This document shows, piece by piece, positions 1 to 9,468 of a stretch of 64,000 bases of DNA. The stretch is from the NCBI GenBank assembly GCA_011192155.1, contig DUEK01000008.1:1-64000 (forward strand). Reading direction: 5' to 3'. The translations under genes and the position numbers were made by a program. Every line of letters starts with the position of its first letter. Position 1 is the stretch's first letter. The notes beneath the pieces are model-generated. The model was not told the origin of the DNA and searched no databases. It saw only the letters and a list, made by a program, of their open reading frames with translations. The stretch is from Thermoflexia bacterium (GTDB lineage Bacteria; Chloroflexota; Anaerolineae; B4-G1).

Positions 1-179
1 ATTAGATAATTTGATGAGATCGCCGCTTCACACTGATAGATTCTCTCAAAAAACCTCTGTGTGTCTCGGTGAATTCTCCGTGAGTCTCTGTGTAATCATA
101 AACTTGGCAAAAGTGTCCGGTAGCAAATAGCTTGTCAACAGATTGCTGATTGATCGCCGGTCAAAATCAGGTTTCTCTT

Positions 180-1763
180 TTAGCTCAAAGGTCTGACGAC
201 CTCCAAATCTGGCTGTTGGTCTGTCTTCTGAACCCGCTCTTTACCCTTTTCCTCTGCCATCCGCCGGTACGAACCCCAATAAGCGTCCACCGATCTCGAT
301 GTGCGGTATTTAGCCAGCACCTCGTTGCGCGCCTTGCGGCCCAACGTCTGGCGCGCCTCATCGTTTTGAAGCAATTTGATCACGCCCGCCGCCAGATCAG
401 CGGGGTCCCCGGGCTTGCAGACCACGCCAAAACCCTCCAGCGCCTCCCGCACCCCGCCCACGTCGGTCGCCACCACCGGCCGCCCACACGACATGGATTC
501 CAACACGGTATAGGGAAAGCCCTCAGAGATGCTGGTCAGGATGCTGATGTCGCCCTCGACAAATATCTTGGCCGGTTCGCTGTGGTATCCGGCCAACTCG
601 AACGTCTCTTCCAATTCCAGTTCGGCGATCAGCGCGCGGCACTCTTCCACGTAAGGCGGGTCGGCGGTCAGCGAGCCATAGACGGTGAACTTGACGTCGG
701 GTATGGTCTGGCGCACGATAGCAGCGGTGTGGATCATGGTCAGGATGTCCTTGAGAGGAAAAACACGGGCCGCAGCCACCACAGTCGGCCGGCCCTGGCT
801 CTTTGCCGGCTTGGACGCAGGTACGAACATCTCAGGGTTGACGCCGTTGTAGATGGTTTGCAATTTTTCCTCCGGCACGCCGTACAGCCGTTCCCACTTT
901 TGGTTAAAGTTGCACACCGGCGAGATCTGGTCAGCGTAGGCGTAGCACAAGCGCGACATAAAGGCCGACAGGTTGATCAGAAAGCGCTTGAGGAAATAGG
1001 TCATATCGGTAGCCGAGACGTGGATATAGCGCTCGCGGATATATACGCCGTGCTCGGTCAGCAACATCGGCGTGCCGTATTCCAGCTTGGCGATCACGCT
1101 GGCCAACCCAACGAAAGCGGCAATGGTGGCGTGGGTGATATCGGTATTGGGGATGGGCGCGTTCAACACCATCAGCAGCTTGTTCAGCCAGCGCAGCGCG
1201 GTGGTCAGATCGTAGAGATTGGGTATCTCTTCAGGCGCAAAGTCGTCGGGCCGCTCGCGGTAGGGGCGCAACATCTCTTCCTGAAAAACCTCCCACACCT
1301 GCTGTGCCTTAAAGCTCTCGACGTAATCATATTGTCGGAAGTAGTGATACAGTTCGTGGATCACGCGCCCGTAAGGGGCCATATTCAGACTGGTCTCTTC
1401 CAGACCATGCAAAAAGCGGCGAAAGAGGGGGATGAACTTTTCCTCAATGATCTGCGGGGTAGTATCCTGCTTGTGCTGGTAGATATCTGAAAAGAGCACA
1501 TCGGGCAAGATGAACTCGGCCGGCTCCTCCGTGCCCCACAGCGGGACGTGGATGAGTTGCTTCACATTGTCCATCAACTCGTATCTGAGTTTGACGTTGG
1601 GATCACCCGTGATGGCGCAAACGTAATAGTCCACCCGCTTGTCCGGCTCGTCCGGCGGCCTGTTAAATTCTCGTACCAGGATATCACACCACGTGCTGAC
1701 ACCCCCACCCACGAAAGGGTAGGTGCCCTCGGTTTCCAATAGAACTGAGATATGCTCGCTCAT
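180..1763 (-). CDS. pelF: PelF-like GT4 glycosyltransferase
   Basis: Retaining GT-B glycosyltransferase of family 4, closest in layout to PelF, the cytosolic enzyme that uses a nucleotide sugar to build the Pel-type exopolysaccharide. The N-terminus reads LLETEGTYPFVGGGVSTWC, the PelF acceptor-side signature. The C-terminal half has SISEGFPYTVLESMSCG followed by GRPVVATDVGGVREAL, the E-x7-E sugar-nucleotide site of GT4 enzymes. The length is 527 aa, in the PelF range. I chose the ATG at 1763, which has a GGAG box 8 bp upstream; an in-frame ATG at 1835 has no such box and would add 24 atypical residues. No other pel gene is seen in the window. The next genes on the same strand are a GH38-like hydrolase and an MFS transporter, so a role in a local carbohydrate pathway is inferred. 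The acceptor is unknown. Confidence 0.8.
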   Translation of the reverse strand: MSEHISVLLETEGTYPFVGGGVSTWCDILVREFNRPPDEPDKRVDYYVCAITGDPNVKLRYELMDNVKQLIHVPLWGTEEPAEFILPDVLFSDIYQHKQDTTPQIIEEKFIPLFRRFLHGLEETSLNMAPYGRVIHELYHYFRQYDYVESFKAQQVWEVFQEEMLRPYRERPDDFAPEEIPNLYDLTTALRWLNKLLMVLNAPIPNTDITHATIAAFVGLASVIAKLEYGTPMLLTEHGVYIRERYIHVSATDMTYFLKRFLINLSAFMSRLCYAYADQISPVCNFNQKWERLYGVPEEKLQTIYNGVNPEMFVPASKPAKSQGRPTVVAAARVFPLKDILTMIHTAAIVRQTIPDVKFTVYGSLTADPPYVEECRALIAELELEETFELAGYHSEPAKIFVEGDISILTSISEGFPYTVLESMSCGRPVVATDVGGVREALEGFGVVCKPGDPADLAAGVIKLLQNDEARQTLGRKARNEVLAKYRTSRSVDAYWGSYRRMAEEKGKERVQKTDQQPDLEVVRPLS

Positions 1764-2037
1764 AGAAATCTCCACTCGGTTTTTAGGGTAGAACGACAGT
1801 CCGCCTCGTCGGCTAAATAAACCTTTGATGCCCAAAATTCTTTACAGATGAGACAAGATTTCGGACACGGATGAAGTCGCTTCGCTTACGGGAAAACACG
1901 GATTGTAAGCCAAGCGACAAAATCCGTGTGCGCAGCCCGTGTTAATCCGTGTCCCATTTCTTCCCTCTCGTCGGTTTGAGGCGTAGCTTCGCTAGAGTTA
2001 TACCACTAAACTCACTTTTATGCCAACGGCCCAGCTT
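1764..2037. repeat. Intergenic remnant of ACACGGATT-type repeats
   Basis: This 274-bp gap holds no plausible gene. Around 1863-1955 it carries several copies of the word ACACGGAT and its complement ATCCGTGT, arranged as a loose inverted repeat (GGACACGGAT on the left, AATCCGTGTCC on the right). Repeats of this style recur in the window as CACAGAG and CACGAAT words. They look like non-coding dispersed repeats and not regulatory sites. Confidence 0.5.
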
Positions 2038-4572
2038 TTACGCAGCCGGATACGACCATCGCCTGTGCTTTGGATGCCTGATCATCTTTGAGTGCGGCAC
2101 GATAGCGTAGGGATAAGCAAACGCTTCGGCGTCAAACCTGATTCCCTCCGGCGGCGCGTCGCCCGCATAAGGCGCGAGCAGTTGAGAAAAGCTCTCGCTG
2201 CGCCCGTTATAAGACGGCGCGAGCGGGTCGAGCGAATCCGCCATCTTGACTGCGAGGAACTTGCCCAGGCCGCTAAAGGCGGTCACATAGCTCAACTGCT
2301 TTCCGTAATAACTGCCGAACGGATTGAGAAAGATACGAACGCCGCGCTCTGTCACTCGCGTTCGCATGGGGCAAAAAGCGAGCGACGCATTGACGTCAGC
2401 CGTCTGCGCCACGAGCAACCCATTGTCCCCGTCCGTCACGGCCACCCAGCCGTGCGTCACGTGATTGTTGAACGAATCAAGCTCCTTGTTCTTTGAAAAC
2501 TCGCCATAGTCGAGGTCGTAATGGCTCACGTGACCCAGGTAGTTGTGTTTCCACACCCGCAGCGGCTTCCCGCGACGCCCGAACAGGGCCGGGCGCAGTT
2601 CGCACGGCATGACCTCGCGCCAGTTACCATCGTACTCCTGCCCAAGCCGGCGCGCTCTTTCCTTGTCATAGTTGTTCGAATGGGTTTGGGGATAAGTGAC
2701 ACGCGTGTCCACGTACAGGTACGGCAGGCCGGCGGCGAGTGTAAACGTATGCTCAATTTCAACCCACTGCCCCTCGCACGGTATCGCGCCCCTCACCCTC
2801 ACGACCCCGACAAGCCCGTTTCCAAGAACTTGAGCCTGCACGGTCTTCCAACGTGAGGCTTCCGCGATGCGGCCCGCATAGTTGACCGCGCTCCGTATGA
2901 ACGACCCGTCGGCCATCTCGACTCCCGCGCACGCAAACCCCACCGTCCGCATGGCCTCGTCAAAGCGCAGCGTGATGAACTCGTTTTCCAGCAGACCTTT
3001 TTCCACCGACACCGGCTTTTGCACGGGGACGGCGGCGCCCGGCCGGCTGGAAAAATCAATGTAAAAGTCCTTGCGCTCACCGCCGTCCATACTCTCGACG
3101 AACAAAAGCTCGGCGTCGAGCGCCCCGCCCTCGCCATCCCCGCGACAGACGGCGGCCGGGCGCGCCTGCCTGTCGGCGTCGAACAACCTGACCATGACCA
3201 TCTCGGAGACAGAGATGGGTAGCCGCACCAACGCACGGGAGGGCCTGGTCTCGTATTTGACCGCCTCGGTAGATACGCCGCGCACGTAATCGAGCAACGA
3301 AAACGCAACCTCGTCCCCTGGTTCGTCAAAAGCGCTTTCCGCGGCCAGGTCGAGCGCGCGAGACGCCTTTTTGACCGAGACATACAGCAAGTTGGCCGCC
3401 GTTTGCAGACGGGTGCGGTTCATGACCGGCGACGATAATCCAAAATGCGTGGTCGAAAGCGCCCGCAGCCGGGCCTCGCCAGATTCTTCGAGCAACTCTT
3501 CCATCTCCCGGCGCTCGTTCTCGCCCAACGAGTTCATCAACCGCCGCGCTTGTAGCTCCAGTATGCGCGAGCGCTCCACGCCCGTCCACAGTTGATGGTT
3601 GGACCATTTCTCGGCCCAGCTAGCGAGACCGTCAAAGCTGCCGTCGGCGGTATCTTGCCCGATGGTGATGGCGCCGACCGGCGGGTGCGTCTCCACGTAC
3701 TCGCCCGGCGTCGTGAACGCGACATAGTTCAGATCGCGCGCGCTCTCGACCAGCCCCCGCAGCCCACGCGCCGCCGCCAGGAGGTTGCTCACCACGGGCC
3801 AATCGTACCCGTACCAGTACTCGTCATCGGCGTCCGCGTCAATCAGCAGCAACAAATCCTGCGGCTCGGCCAGCGACAGTTGCTCGCGTCGCAGCCGCTT
3901 CAGCCACCAGCGGAGAGAGACGTTATCGGCGATGTCTCCGTGATTGTAGGCCGGCAGGAGCGTCAGCGTTTCTTCGATGCCCGGATACATCAACGTCAGC
4001 GGGTTGTAGCGCTGCTCGACCGGCAGCGGCGCGACGAAATTACTGAACCCGTTAAAGGGAATCGCGCTGTAAAAAAGGCTGATGTGCTCGATGCCGCGCC
4101 GCCGGTACAGTTTTAGGTGCAGCGGTGTGTACATCATCTCCTGCGGGCGCACCATAGGGGCGAACGCGCCAAAAATGTCGCGCAAGCCCGAACCGGCGTC
4201 GTTCGTGATGGCGCGCCCTATGGCGGCGTCGAACTCGGCGGCGGTGTGGGCGCTGATGAGTCCGTTGTTGTAGGACATCACCTGCGCCTCGTCTCGCTCA
4301 CTGGCTACCCGCCGCTTGAGAGATGCGATGATATCGGGGCAATGCTGCGGCATGATCTTTTCGAGCGAAAAATAGTTCTCGATATCCCACGCGCCGCGCA
4401 CCGGGACGCCGTCCGCGTTGAATTCATCGAGCACCTGGATGATCTTGCGAATGACGCGCATGTCCTTGCCAAATCCAAGTTCATCGGGCGTGTCGCCCCG
4501 GTAGGAGTGGTAGAAATTGACGTGGAACCTAAAGGCGAGAAATATCCTGGGGTCAGGCTGGGACCTCGTCAC
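2038..4572 (-). CDS. GH38/GH57-like glycoside hydrolase
   Basis: Large protein of 844 aa with no signal peptide. The N-terminal part (FHVNFYHSYRGD near residue 14, then GAWDIENYFS and MSYNNGLISAH) resembles the alpha/beta barrel of GH38/GH57-type enzymes. The C-terminal half contains LLENEFITLRFDEA and a long beta-rich region, as in the beta-sandwich of GH38 alpha-mannosidase-like enzymes. The start is a GTG at 4572 preceded by GAGGAGG at 7 bp; it overlaps the end of the upstream MFS gene by 20 bp, indicating translational coupling. An ATG-initiated reading from 4656 would lie wholly over the transporter gene and is rejected. The likely role is intracellular cleavage of an oligosaccharide brought in by the transporter. 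Family assignment is moderate; the substrate is not predictable. Confidence 0.6.
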   Translation of the reverse strand: MTRSQPDPRIFLAFRFHVNFYHSYRGDTPDELGFGKDMRVIRKIIQVLDEFNADGVPVRGAWDIENYFSLEKIMPQHCPDIIASLKRRVASERDEAQVMSYNNGLISAHTAAEFDAAIGRAITNDAGSGLRDIFGAFAPMVRPQEMMYTPLHLKLYRRRGIEHISLFYSAIPFNGFSNFVAPLPVEQRYNPLTLMYPGIEETLTLLPAYNHGDIADNVSLRWWLKRLRREQLSLAEPQDLLLLIDADADDEYWYGYDWPVVSNLLAAARGLRGLVESARDLNYVAFTTPGEYVETHPPVGAITIGQDTADGSFDGLASWAEKWSNHQLWTGVERSRILELQARRLMNSLGENERREMEELLEESGEARLRALSTTHFGLSSPVMNRTRLQTAANLLYVSVKKASRALDLAAESAFDEPGDEVAFSLLDYVRGVSTEAVKYETRPSRALVRLPISVSEMVMVRLFDADRQARPAAVCRGDGEGGALDAELLFVESMDGGERKDFYIDFSSRPGAAVPVQKPVSVEKGLLENEFITLRFDEAMRTVGFACAGVEMADGSFIRSAVNYAGRIAEASRWKTVQAQVLGNGLVGVVRVRGAIPCEGQWVEIEHTFTLAAGLPYLYVDTRVTYPQTHSNNYDKERARRLGQEYDGNWREVMPCELRPALFGRRGKPLRVWKHNYLGHVSHYDLDYGEFSKNKELDSFNNHVTHGWVAVTDGDNGLLVAQTADVNASLAFCPMRTRVTERGVRIFLNPFGSYYGKQLSYVTAFSGLGKFLAVKMADSLDPLAPSYNGRSESFSQLLAPYAGDAPPEGIRFDAEAFAYPYAIVPHSKMIRHPKHRRWSYPAA

Positions 4573-5992
4573 CAAATCCTCCTCGCACGCGGGTGAGCAC
4601 GAGCGTGGACAGCAGAAAAAGCCCCGCATAGATGGCAAAGATGAGCAAGTATCCAATCTCTGGCGATTGTGGGGCGCGCGCGGTGAAATAATCGGCTATG
4701 GGGCCGCCGATGTAGGCCCCCACCGCGCCCGCGCCCGCGCCGGCCAGATTGGAGATGCCCAGGTACTTGCCGGCCTCGTCTTTGGGAACGATGTCTGTGC
4801 CCAACGCCCAGTTGGTGGTGAAAAACGTGCCCGTGGCAGCGCCGATGAGACAGCCGCCCACATAGATCACAGTCATACTGGGCGAAAGGAGCAGTATCAG
4901 TGTACCTAGCGCCGCTACGAGGCCGCTGAGCGCCACCAATTTCTTGCGCCCGATCCGGTCGGCCAGCCAGCCGCTCGGCAGCGCGCACAACAGGATCAAA
5001 ATACCGACCGCCATCATCAATTGCGAAGCCGGGCCGGCGGCCTCCTCCCCCTCCATCCCCAGCCGGGCCTGGAGAAAGTAAACGGCGAAAGCAGAGATAT
5101 TAGTGGCTCCCACGAGAAACGCCAGCCGGTTGATCACCCACCAGGAAAAGGACGGGTAGCGGCGCGCACCCTCGCTGCCGATGCTGATGCGCGCGCCGGC
5201 CCACACGCCCACAACGACAGCGCCCGTCATCGCCAGCAATCCAGCGACCCCCATCACGGCCAATAGCGTGGATAGTGAACTCACGCCGCTCAAGAGCCGG
5301 CCTATCCAATTGACGATCCCCCCCAGGCCAAGAATAACGACCAGAAAGACCAACGTCATAGCTACCAGGCGTCCAAAGGGCTGCCAATCCAGTGGCTCGG
5401 GAGACTCGCGCAGCGGCTCCTCCCGCACGAACATAGTGATGAACATGGCAAAGAGCAGGATGCCGACCGCCACCCCGATGCCGGCCCACATCTGACCCGC
5501 CGCGATCAATTGGCCGATGGTGAGAGCAACGATGATGACGGGCAGCAAGTCCATCACCGACTTGATGCCGGAAAAGATGCCGCGCCGATCCTCCGGAACC
5601 AGGTCGGGAATCAGCCCCTGCTCCGCGCCGTGAGCAAAGTTGGACGCGATCTGCGAGAGCACCGCCGCCCCGAACAGAAACATGTAACCAGGCGAGGCGC
5701 CCATAGCGATCACGCAGGCCGCGTTCAGCAGCGTGCCGATCAGGATAAAGGGCCGCCGCCGCCCCCAGCGCAGCGTGCTGCGATCAGAAAGCAAGCCCGC
5801 CAGCGCCTGCACCAACAGGGCCACCATCAGGGTGTAGAGCCGCAAGTTGCCATACGCGGTTCCCTGCTGTTCAGGCCCGACAAACCCCTGTATCAGCAGG
5901 GGCTGGATCAGCCCATTGGCCTGAGATACCGTCGTCAGGCCCAGCCAGTAGATGTTGATCGTGATGTAATCGTACCAGCGCACCCGTTTCAT
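4553..5992 (-). CDS. MFS transporter, SLC45/GPH sugar type
   Basis: Membrane protein of 479 aa with about 12 hydrophobic segments. The loop after helix 2 reads SDRSTLRWGRRRPFILIG, the D-R-x-GRRRP motif typical of SLC45/GPH-like sugar carriers, and a second copy, ADRIGRKKLVALSG, follows the central loop. It probably moves a sugar or glycoside by proton or cation coupling. The start is the ATG at 5992 with GGGAG 8 bp upstream; an ATG at 6022 lacks a ribosome site. Its 3' end overlaps the GTG start of the GH38-like gene, so the two form a coupled transporter-hydrolase pair. The PelF-like gene lies 274 bp further on, in the same direction. Confidence 0.8.
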   Translation of the reverse strand: MKRVRWYDYITINIYWLGLTTVSQANGLIQPLLIQGFVGPEQQGTAYGNLRLYTLMVALLVQALAGLLSDRSTLRWGRRRPFILIGTLLNAACVIAMGASPGYMFLFGAAVLSQIASNFAHGAEQGLIPDLVPEDRRGIFSGIKSVMDLLPVIIVALTIGQLIAAGQMWAGIGVAVGILLFAMFITMFVREEPLRESPEPLDWQPFGRLVAMTLVFLVVILGLGGIVNWIGRLLSGVSSLSTLLAVMGVAGLLAMTGAVVVGVWAGARISIGSEGARRYPSFSWWVINRLAFLVGATNISAFAVYFLQARLGMEGEEAAGPASQLMMAVGILILLCALPSGWLADRIGRKKLVALSGLVAALGTLILLLSPSMTVIYVGGCLIGAATGTFFTTNWALGTDIVPKDEAGKYLGISNLAGAGAGAVGAYIGGPIADYFTARAPQSPEIGYLLIFAIYAGLFLLSTLVLTRVRGGFGDEVPA

Positions 5993-6085
5993 TGGCCGTC
6001 TCCCTTCGTATTGAGTTTGCATTTCGACTGGTGGATGACATCAGTATAGTTCACGTAATCCAACAAGTCAAATTCGGCATACAAA

Positions 6086-6235
6086 GCCTATTTTCCGCAC
6101 CTCTGGGCAACTTGATTTGGAGCTTGCCACTTTGTTCTCCCGAACCCAATTTGGGCAGATCCGCCGTCTGAGTCAGTGAGAAACCAGGTTTTTTCTGAAA
6201 AACCTGGTTTCTTTCCCCGACTTTTTGAAAAAGAT
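6086..6235 (+). repeat. Dispersed 150-bp repeat, full copy
   Basis: Starts with GCCTATTTTCCGCACCTC and ends with the CTTTTTGAAAAAGAT word. It contains the palindrome AGAAACCAGG...CCTGGTTTCT. It matches the complement of 54382-54532 almost base for base. A second, shorter copy follows at 6326-6420. Non-coding. Confidence 0.85.
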
Positions 6236-6325
6236 GGGATGGTACCCTATTCTGTGATGAGAAGGTGAATTATTCGTGGGTTGCAATGACATTAGGAGTG
6301 TTTTTCTATGCCAAATCCGCCCCCC

Positions 6326-6420
6326 GTCTGAGTCAGTGAGAAACCAGGTTTTTTCTGAAAAACCTGGTTTCTTTCCCCGACTTTTTGAAAAAGATACAAA
6401 TAGGCTGCGTCAGGGTGCGA
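6326..6420 (+). repeat. Dispersed repeat, partial second copy
   Basis: Repeats the right part of the 6086-6235 element (GTCTGAGTCAGTGAGAAACC through CTTTTTGAAAAAGAT). It then continues into ACAAATAGGCTGCGTCAGG, an extension also present in the inverted copy near 54360-54382. The distal copy is therefore a composite of both proximal copies. The rest of the 5993-6690 gap, including 6440-6690 with another CACCGCAGAGG word, shows no gene. Confidence 0.8.
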
Positions 6421-6690
6421 AGAATACCGTAAAACGTTGTAAAATCGCACCCCCTTCGACAGGCTCAGGACTCGGCTTCGATACGCGCTCACGCTGTTCA
6501 CGCTACTCAGGATGCTCAACCAGAAAACGTCAGAATCAGATACTACGTGAATAGCAATGTTGTTTCTGAGCAATGCATCAACTGACGTTTCTCCCCCTCT
6601 TTTCCCAACCCGTCTCACCGCAGAGGCGCAAAGCTGCCGGAGAAAACAACCCACCCCAACTCTATGCGCTCCGCGCCTCTACGGCGCACG

Positions 6691-8163
6691 CTACTTCCTT
6701 TTCGGCTTTTCAGGTTCAGGAACATCCTCTTCAATGTTCATTATCTTTTTGGCATAGTCGACGTACTCCTCCATCGGCGTCGCGAACCTGATGACCAACT
6801 TGGCACCATCAGGCGAGCCGCCGCCGTGCATGCAGCCCGGTACCCCAGCGCCGACGGTCAGCCATTCGGCTAGGCGGGCTGCCTTAAAGCGCGTCTCGCC
6901 GGAGCAGTCGCCCGCCTTGAGATATTTCTGGAGCAGGGGGCCGTATTCGGGGTTGGCGAGGTCTTTGTAAGAAGGCATACAGCCAGTCTCTGCAATGCCG
7001 CCGCCAATGTCCTGAGTCAGCCGCTTGACCTCGTAAGGCAGCGTTGCCACCATAACCTTGTTGGTATGAGCGGTGAGCGGGTCGGCGAAGAACGATCCCG
7101 AAGGATGCTGGAAGCCTATGGCGCACGCACCCACTCCTAGCCCATAAGTGATCTGGTTGTTGACAGACATATCCACCAGTTTGTTGGCAAACTTTTTGGC
7201 GGAGAGGCCGTTGGCCCGGGCCATCAACACAGAAGTCCCCAACATCACGTCCCCCTGCCCCGCAACACAGGCCCCAATGCAAGCCCGGTAATTGGCTGTA
7301 AAGAACTGGATCACCTTGCTGGTGTACTTCCACTCCTTGCACATAAAGACTCGCTCATTGGGCACAAAGACATCCTCGAACAAGAGCCAGCCCTGGGTGA
7401 TGCCCGTGTTCGGAACCTCGACGTCGGCGGTTTCCTCAAGCTCCCGCCGGTCGCTGGGATGCGTCGCTTCGACGATGGTTAGACCTTCGATATCGCGGGG
7501 CACGACGCAGGCCACGGCAAAATCCTGATCCGGTTCGCGGTAGATGCCGCCGGGCAAGACGAAAATCTCGTGCGAGGCCGCGGTGCCGCAGATCATCACT
7601 TTGGCCCCCCGGATGACGATACCATCATCCCTGACTTCTACCACCCTCACGTTGGTGTCTGGGTCAGGCTGCTGTGAGGGCTTGAGGCCACGGTTGCCTT
7701 TGGCATCGGTCATGGCCCCGGCCACCGCCAGTCCATTGCTCTGGGCCGACAGAATCCAATCCTTTAGCCTTTCTTGATAATTTGTACCAAACTCCTCATC
7801 TATGTCGTGAGTGATCGCCCACATCACGTTCTGGGCGTTCCATCCGCAGCAGACGGCGCCGGTGCAGCTTCCGGTGCGCCGATAGTTCTGGCGTTTCATC
7901 TTCATATTGGCAATGAGATCGTCCGCGTTCTGCATCATCGAATTCCAACGCAGAATTTTCTCGCCGGTGAACGTGGACACAGTCGTGTACATATCGGCCA
8001 ATTCCGGATCGTTGGCCGCGTCATAGTTAAGAGCGTGGCTCTCGACCGTTCGTTTCGTCGCCGGGTGCGTCGTCACATCCTCGATCAACTCGCCAAATTT
8101 GTACACATTCGGGCGCAGCGCCTGCAGCGCCGCCAGATAATCCTCTCTCGTTTTGATTCCCAT
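6691..8163 (-). CDS. 4-Hydroxybutyryl-CoA dehydratase family protein, divergent
   Basis: 490 aa, the usual length of AbfD (4-hydroxybutyryl-CoA dehydratase/vinylacetyl-CoA isomerase), in the flavin-dependent 4-hydroxyphenylacetate 3-hydroxylase superfamily. Family signatures present are DIDEEFGTNYQ, GAMTDAKGNRGL, GIVIRGAKV and the C-terminal GCMHGGGSPDG. Compared from memory with the Clostridium aminobutyricum enzyme, cluster ligands Cys99 and Cys103 correspond to Cys100 and Cys105, with one extra residue between them, and Cys299 is kept. The ligand His292 is Tyr292 and Tyr296 is Ile. A canonical 4Fe-4S dehydratase is therefore unlikely; another CoA-ester or phenolic substrate is possible. 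It lies downstream of EtfA on the same strand, but a 294-bp gap with a repeat element separates them. Superfamily certain, reaction unknown. Confidence 0.75.
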   Translation of the reverse strand: MGIKTREDYLAALQALRPNVYKFGELIEDVTTHPATKRTVESHALNYDAANDPELADMYTTVSTFTGEKILRWNSMMQNADDLIANMKMKRQNYRRTGSCTGAVCCGWNAQNVMWAITHDIDEEFGTNYQERLKDWILSAQSNGLAVAGAMTDAKGNRGLKPSQQPDPDTNVRVVEVRDDGIVIRGAKVMICGTAASHEIFVLPGGIYREPDQDFAVACVVPRDIEGLTIVEATHPSDRRELEETADVEVPNTGITQGWLLFEDVFVPNERVFMCKEWKYTSKVIQFFTANYRACIGACVAGQGDVMLGTSVLMARANGLSAKKFANKLVDMSVNNQITYGLGVGACAIGFQHPSGSFFADPLTAHTNKVMVATLPYEVKRLTQDIGGGIAETGCMPSYKDLANPEYGPLLQKYLKAGDCSGETRFKAARLAEWLTVGAGVPGCMHGGGSPDGAKLVIRFATPMEEYVDYAKKIMNIEEDVPEPEKPKRK

Positions 8164-8238
8164 GACTAGGCTCCTTTTATTTTTACTTATCGCGCTATGT
8201 ACAAAAGTTGCTGTCTGTGTTCAATTCTATCAGCTCGA

Positions 8239-8392
8239 TAGACTCAGTAGATCCAAAATGTTACGACAACAAGACCTCGGAGGTCTCTCGAGAGCGCCTT
8301 TGCCGGTAAAAACGGACGCAATCTAAGCAATTTTGCTGCCAATGTCACCCTCCGAGACCTCCGAGGTCTGAAATTTGGATCTACCGAGACTC
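8239..8392. repeat. MITE-like palindromic repeat, copy 1
   Basis: 154-bp element with inverted ends (left TCAGTAGATCCAAA, right TTTGGATCTACCGA) and an inner inverted pair, GACCTCGGAGGTCTC and GAGACCTCCGAGGTC. The same element recurs at 33331-33478 and, shortened internally, at 47207-47309. It has no coding capacity. It lies in the 294-bp gap between EtfA and the dehydratase-family gene and holds most of that gap. Confidence 0.85.
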
Positions 8393-8457
8393 TCCGTCGA
8401 TGCCTCTGAAATAGAATGCTTTGCCGTTCAGGTCTACCTAGCACATACCATTTCTCC

Positions 8458-9447
8458 CTACACCTGGCGCCCTTTGATTTTCTCAATCAGCACCGGCACA
8501 AACTCCCGGCAATCATCCACGATACCATAATCCACCTGCTCGAATACCGGCGCTTTACTGTCATTATTTACGGCTACCATCACTTGAGCGCCGACTATGC
8601 CGACCACGTGCTGCTGCTCGCCCGAAAGCCCCACTCCGATGTAGAGTTCCGGGCTTACCATCTTGCCGCTCTGCCCGATCATTGTCTCTAGCCCGGCCCA
8701 GCCTTCGTCAACAACGGGGCGGGTAGAGCCTAGTCCGGCATTGAGCGCCTCCGCCAGTGCGGCTATCTCGCGCCATCCTTCCAAGTCGCCGGCCCCGGCC
8801 CCGCCGGCCACGACGATGGAAGCTGATTCCAAAGGCACTCCCTCCGGTTCCTCGCGCACGACCTCCAGCGTCTGAATCCGACAGGGGAGACCGTCTGGAA
8901 CGTCGAGCGGGACGACCTCTCCCGTCCGGTTCTCGTCCACTGTGGGCATAGGGAAAACCCCCTTGGCGACGGTGGCCATCTGCGGACGCCTGACCGGGCA
9001 AGTGATCGAAATCAACCCGCCGTAGGCCGGGATCATCTGCTCCAGAGTTCCATCCTCGCCGAGCGCCAGGCCAGTGCAGTGAGCGGTCAACCCGGTCTCC
9101 AATCGAGCCGCCACCAGCGGAGCCAACTCTCTGCCCATAGACGTAGAGCCGATGAGCATAATTTCCGGCTGCTGCCCCTTGGCAAGCTCGACGATGATCT
9201 CGACATAAGCTTCCTGCTGGTAAAAGGTCAGGCTGGGGTCGTCGCCCAAATAGACCCGGTCGGCGCCGGCGGCAAACAACTTTTGGACCTGCTCGCCCAA
9301 CTCGCTTCCTAGAATAACAACCTCCACAGATGTCTCCATCTCATCCGCCAGCTTGCGCGCCTGCCCAATCAGTTGGAGAGACACGGCCAGAACCCGACCA
9401 TCAATCTGCTCGGCAAAGACCCACACCGGCCCACCTTTACTTCCCAC
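8458..9447 (-). CDS. etfA: Electron transfer flavoprotein alpha subunit
   Basis: FAD-binding alpha subunit of ETF, the soluble heterodimer that takes electrons from acyl-CoA dehydrogenases. The C-terminal FAD domain is intact: GLGSTRPVVDEGWA, then MIGQSGKMVSPELYIGVG and AVNNDSKAPVFEQVDYGI. I prefer the GTG at 9447, preceded by GGAGGAGG at about 8 bp. A GTG at 9465, six codons earlier, begins 3 bp after the etfB stop but has no ribosome site. It follows etfB directly and sits behind the acyl-CoA dehydrogenase gene, so the three form an operon in which ACAD passes electrons to this ETF. Confidence 0.93.
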   Translation of the reverse strand: MGSKGGPVWVFAEQIDGRVLAVSLQLIGQARKLADEMETSVEVVILGSELGEQVQKLFAAGADRVYLGDDPSLTFYQQEAYVEIIVELAKGQQPEIMLIGSTSMGRELAPLVAARLETGLTAHCTGLALGEDGTLEQMIPAYGGLISITCPVRRPQMATVAKGVFPMPTVDENRTGEVVPLDVPDGLPCRIQTLEVVREEPEGVPLESASIVVAGGAGAGDLEGWREIAALAEALNAGLGSTRPVVDEGWAGLETMIGQSGKMVSPELYIGVGLSGEQQHVVGIVGAQVMVAVNNDSKAPVFEQVDYGIVDDCREFVPVLIEKIKGRQV

Positions 9448-9468
9448 TACCTGAACCTCCTCCACTTG

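Noticed and set aside
150-1490. 446-aa plus-strand open frame opposite the PelF-like gene
   Set aside because: It is the antisense of a well-conserved glycosyltransferase, with Arg/His-rich unnatural composition and no ribosome site.
4573-4656. N-terminal extension of the GH38-like protein
   Set aside because: It is fully within the transporter gene, and the GTG at 4572 has a strong ribosome site.
6276-6757. Small frames in the 6.2-6.8 kb gap
   Set aside because: They run through dispersed repeats on both strands and have no conserved features.
6691-8163. Plain annotation as 4-hydroxybutyryl-CoA dehydratase
   Set aside because: Replacement of the His cluster ligand and the changed Cys spacing argue against the canonical activity.
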